From CAJCJE01 sp963818685 (lineage in GTDB: Bacteria > Actinomycetota > Actinomycetes > Mycobacteriales > Pseudonocardiaceae): DNA of 64,000 nt. The notes under the pieces are model-generated. The model made no database searches. It was not told the DNA's origin and saw only the letters and a list, made by a program, of their open reading frames with translations. Made by a program: the position numbers and the translations under genes. Positions 62,935 to 64,000 of the stretch are shown here, one piece after another (position 1 is the first letter of the stretch; every line of letters begins with the position of its first letter). Location: NCBI GenBank assembly GCA_963818685.1, contig CAWFTJ010000005.1, forward strand, positions 62,001 to 126,000, in the 5' to 3' direction.

Positions 62935-64000
62935 GTGCGAGTTCCCGTGGGTTTGCTCAGAATGATCGGTTTGTGCGCTTTGGCCGGTGTACTGCTGGCT
63001 GGCATCCTGTCACCGATGGCGATCGGAGTCGGATCGCTGTCCAACCAGATCAGCGACTCGGTGGACAGCATCTCCAGCCAGCTCGCGGTCAGTCAGGTGC
63101 CACTGGTCACCACCATCGAGGACAGCACAGGTCAGCCGATCGCCCAGCTGTTCGACCAGTACCGGGTGCCCGTGTCGTACAACCAGATCTCCCCGAACAT
63201 GCGCGCTGCCATCGTCGACATCGAAGACCACCGCTTCTATCAGGAGTCCGGCATCGACGTGCAGGGCACGCTCCGCGCCGCCATCCACGACTCCTCCGGT
63301 GGCTCGACCCAGGGCGCGTCGACCCTCACCCAGCAGTACGTCAAGAACTACCTGGAATACATCGTCGACCGCGCGCCCGCCGACGCGACGCCGCAACAAC
63401 AGTTGCAGGCCAAGGCCGCGCAGCAGGCCGACACCAACCAGTCGATCGCAAGAAAGCTGAAAGAGGCCAAGGTCGCCATCCAGCTCGGACAGACCATGTC
63501 GAAGAACGACATCCTCACCGGCTACCTCAACATCGTCCCGTTCGGCGACCACAAGGCAGGCCCGTTCGGCATCGGCGCGGCAGCCAAGGCGTACTTCAAC
63601 GAAACGCCAGCGCAGCTGACCATTCCGCAGGCCGCGCTGCTCGCCGGCATGGTGAACAACCCCGTGCTCTACGACCCGTACAAGCACCCGGACCACGCCC
63701 TTGAGCGGCGCAACACCGTACTCAAGGCGATGGCCACCTACGGCTCGATCAGCCAGGACGACGCCAAGAAGTTCCAGGCGCAGCCCCTCGGCGTGCTCGG
63801 CTCCGGCCCGACCATGCCCTCCAGCAGCTGCCTCGACCTGGCCAACAACGACACCGGCTTCTTCTGCAACTACGCGTTGCAGTACCTGGAGAACGCCGGC
63901 TTCACCGTCGACCAGCTGCTCACCGGCGGCTACACCATCAAGACCACTTTGGACCCAACCATCAGCGCCGATGCCAAGCAGGCCGCGGACAGCGCGGTCG
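62935..64000 (+). CDS. ponA2: Class A penicillin-binding protein (PonA2-like), truncated by right window edge
   Basis: The first ~355 residues are present. An N-terminal membrane anchor (LLRMIGLCALAGVLLAGIL) leads to the GT51 transglycosylase domain: EDHRFYQESGIDVQGTLRA (catalytic Glu), GASTLTQQYVKN, RKLKEAKVAIQLGQTMSKND, YLNIVPFGDHKAGPFGIGAA and AALLAGMVNNPVLYDPYKHP. The transpeptidase domain should follow beyond the edge. GTG 62935 start. It polymerises glycan strands and, in full, crosslinks peptidoglycan. Divergent from whiB4, as Rv3682 is from Rv3681c. Confidence 0.93.
   Translation, partial: MRVPVGLLRMIGLCALAGVLLAGILSPMAIGVGSLSNQISDSVDSISSQLAVSQVPLVTTIEDSTGQPIAQLFDQYRVPVSYNQISPNMRAAIVDIEDHRFYQESGIDVQGTLRAAIHDSSGGSTQGASTLTQQYVKNYLEYIVDRAPADATPQQQLQAKAAQQADTNQSIARKLKEAKVAIQLGQTMSKNDILTGYLNIVPFGDHKAGPFGIGAAAKAYFNETPAQLTIPQAALLAGMVNNPVLYDPYKHPDHALERRNTVLKAMATYGSISQDDAKKFQAQPLGVLGSGPTMPSSSCLDLANNDTGFFCNYALQYLENAGFTVDQLLTGGYTIKTTLDPTISADAKQAADSAV

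Overview
The window is high-GC actinobacterial chromosome, most likely from the order Pseudonocardiales. The evidence is roughly 70% GC coding bias, many GTG starts and four-base ATGA/GTGA overlaps. Marker genes agree: WhiB4, a tad pilus locus with an Ssd/CpaE-like protein, 6C RNA, RsiG, a MarP protease, BagA/BagB ATPases and DUF3073. From about 9.6 kb to the right edge the gene order (holB, topA, helicase, tad cluster, 6C RNA, acs, holin-like, ephE-like, marP, nudix, tlpA, nth, crp, MBL, ridA, bagAB, whiB4, ponA2-like) follows, as I recall it, the Rv3644c-Rv3682 region of Mycobacterium tuberculosis. It is conserved core chromosome with a few lineage-specific insertions.

Left end (1-7.9 kb) is an accessory block. 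A type I-E CRISPR-Cas locus reads leftward off the window. Its first cas gene is one continuous frame joining Cas3 (HD nuclease plus DExH helicase) to Cse1/Cas8e. A small two-helix membrane protein gene sits at the head of that operon. An array of 25 repeats and 24 spacers is transcribed rightward from an AT-rich leader. Between them lies a degenerate repeat-spacer-repeat unit with near-array spacing, next to a small ORF with a good ribosome binding site. An IS1380-family element is inserted 8 bp past the last repeat, and its transposase ribosome binding site is buried in a long hairpin. A tRNA-Thr(CGT) gene closes the block.

8-28 kb: a secreted, C-terminally anchored surface protein; holB; an MFS-thymidylate-kinase fusion whose kinase P-loop is lost; topA; the proton-pumping pyrophosphatase hppA; a DExH/DUF1998 helicase; a prim-pol-like protein; and a complete tad pilus operon (ssd-tadA-tadB-tadC-flp-tadE-minor pilin).

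28-45 kb: 6C RNA; a MurNAc-salvage cluster (NamZ-type exo-muramidase, secreted serine hydrolase, MurR, MurQ); a WYL regulator divergent from a DinB protein with an obvious operator; pxpB-pxpC; pabC; a Fur-family regulator; ygfZ; a BKACE enzyme; RsiG, the c-di-GMP-responsive anti-sigma factor for WhiG; arfB; and a Fic-fold protein without its catalytic histidine.

44-64 kb: acetate uptake and activation (satP, acs); an AT-hook protein behind a LexA-like box; a holin-like membrane protein; an EphE-like hydrolase lacking its nucleophile; the coupled operon nth-tlpA-nudix-marP; crp; MBL and Nudix hydrolases; two Pseudonocardiales-type hypothetical proteins; ridA; bagA-bagB; whiB4; and the start of a class A penicillin-binding protein.

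Data caveat: twelve frame breaks in five genes (surface protein, hppA, helicase, a hypothetical protein, ridA) all look like single-base insertions. They are better explained by sequence errors than by pseudogenes, so these genes are annotated as whole genes with frameshifts.
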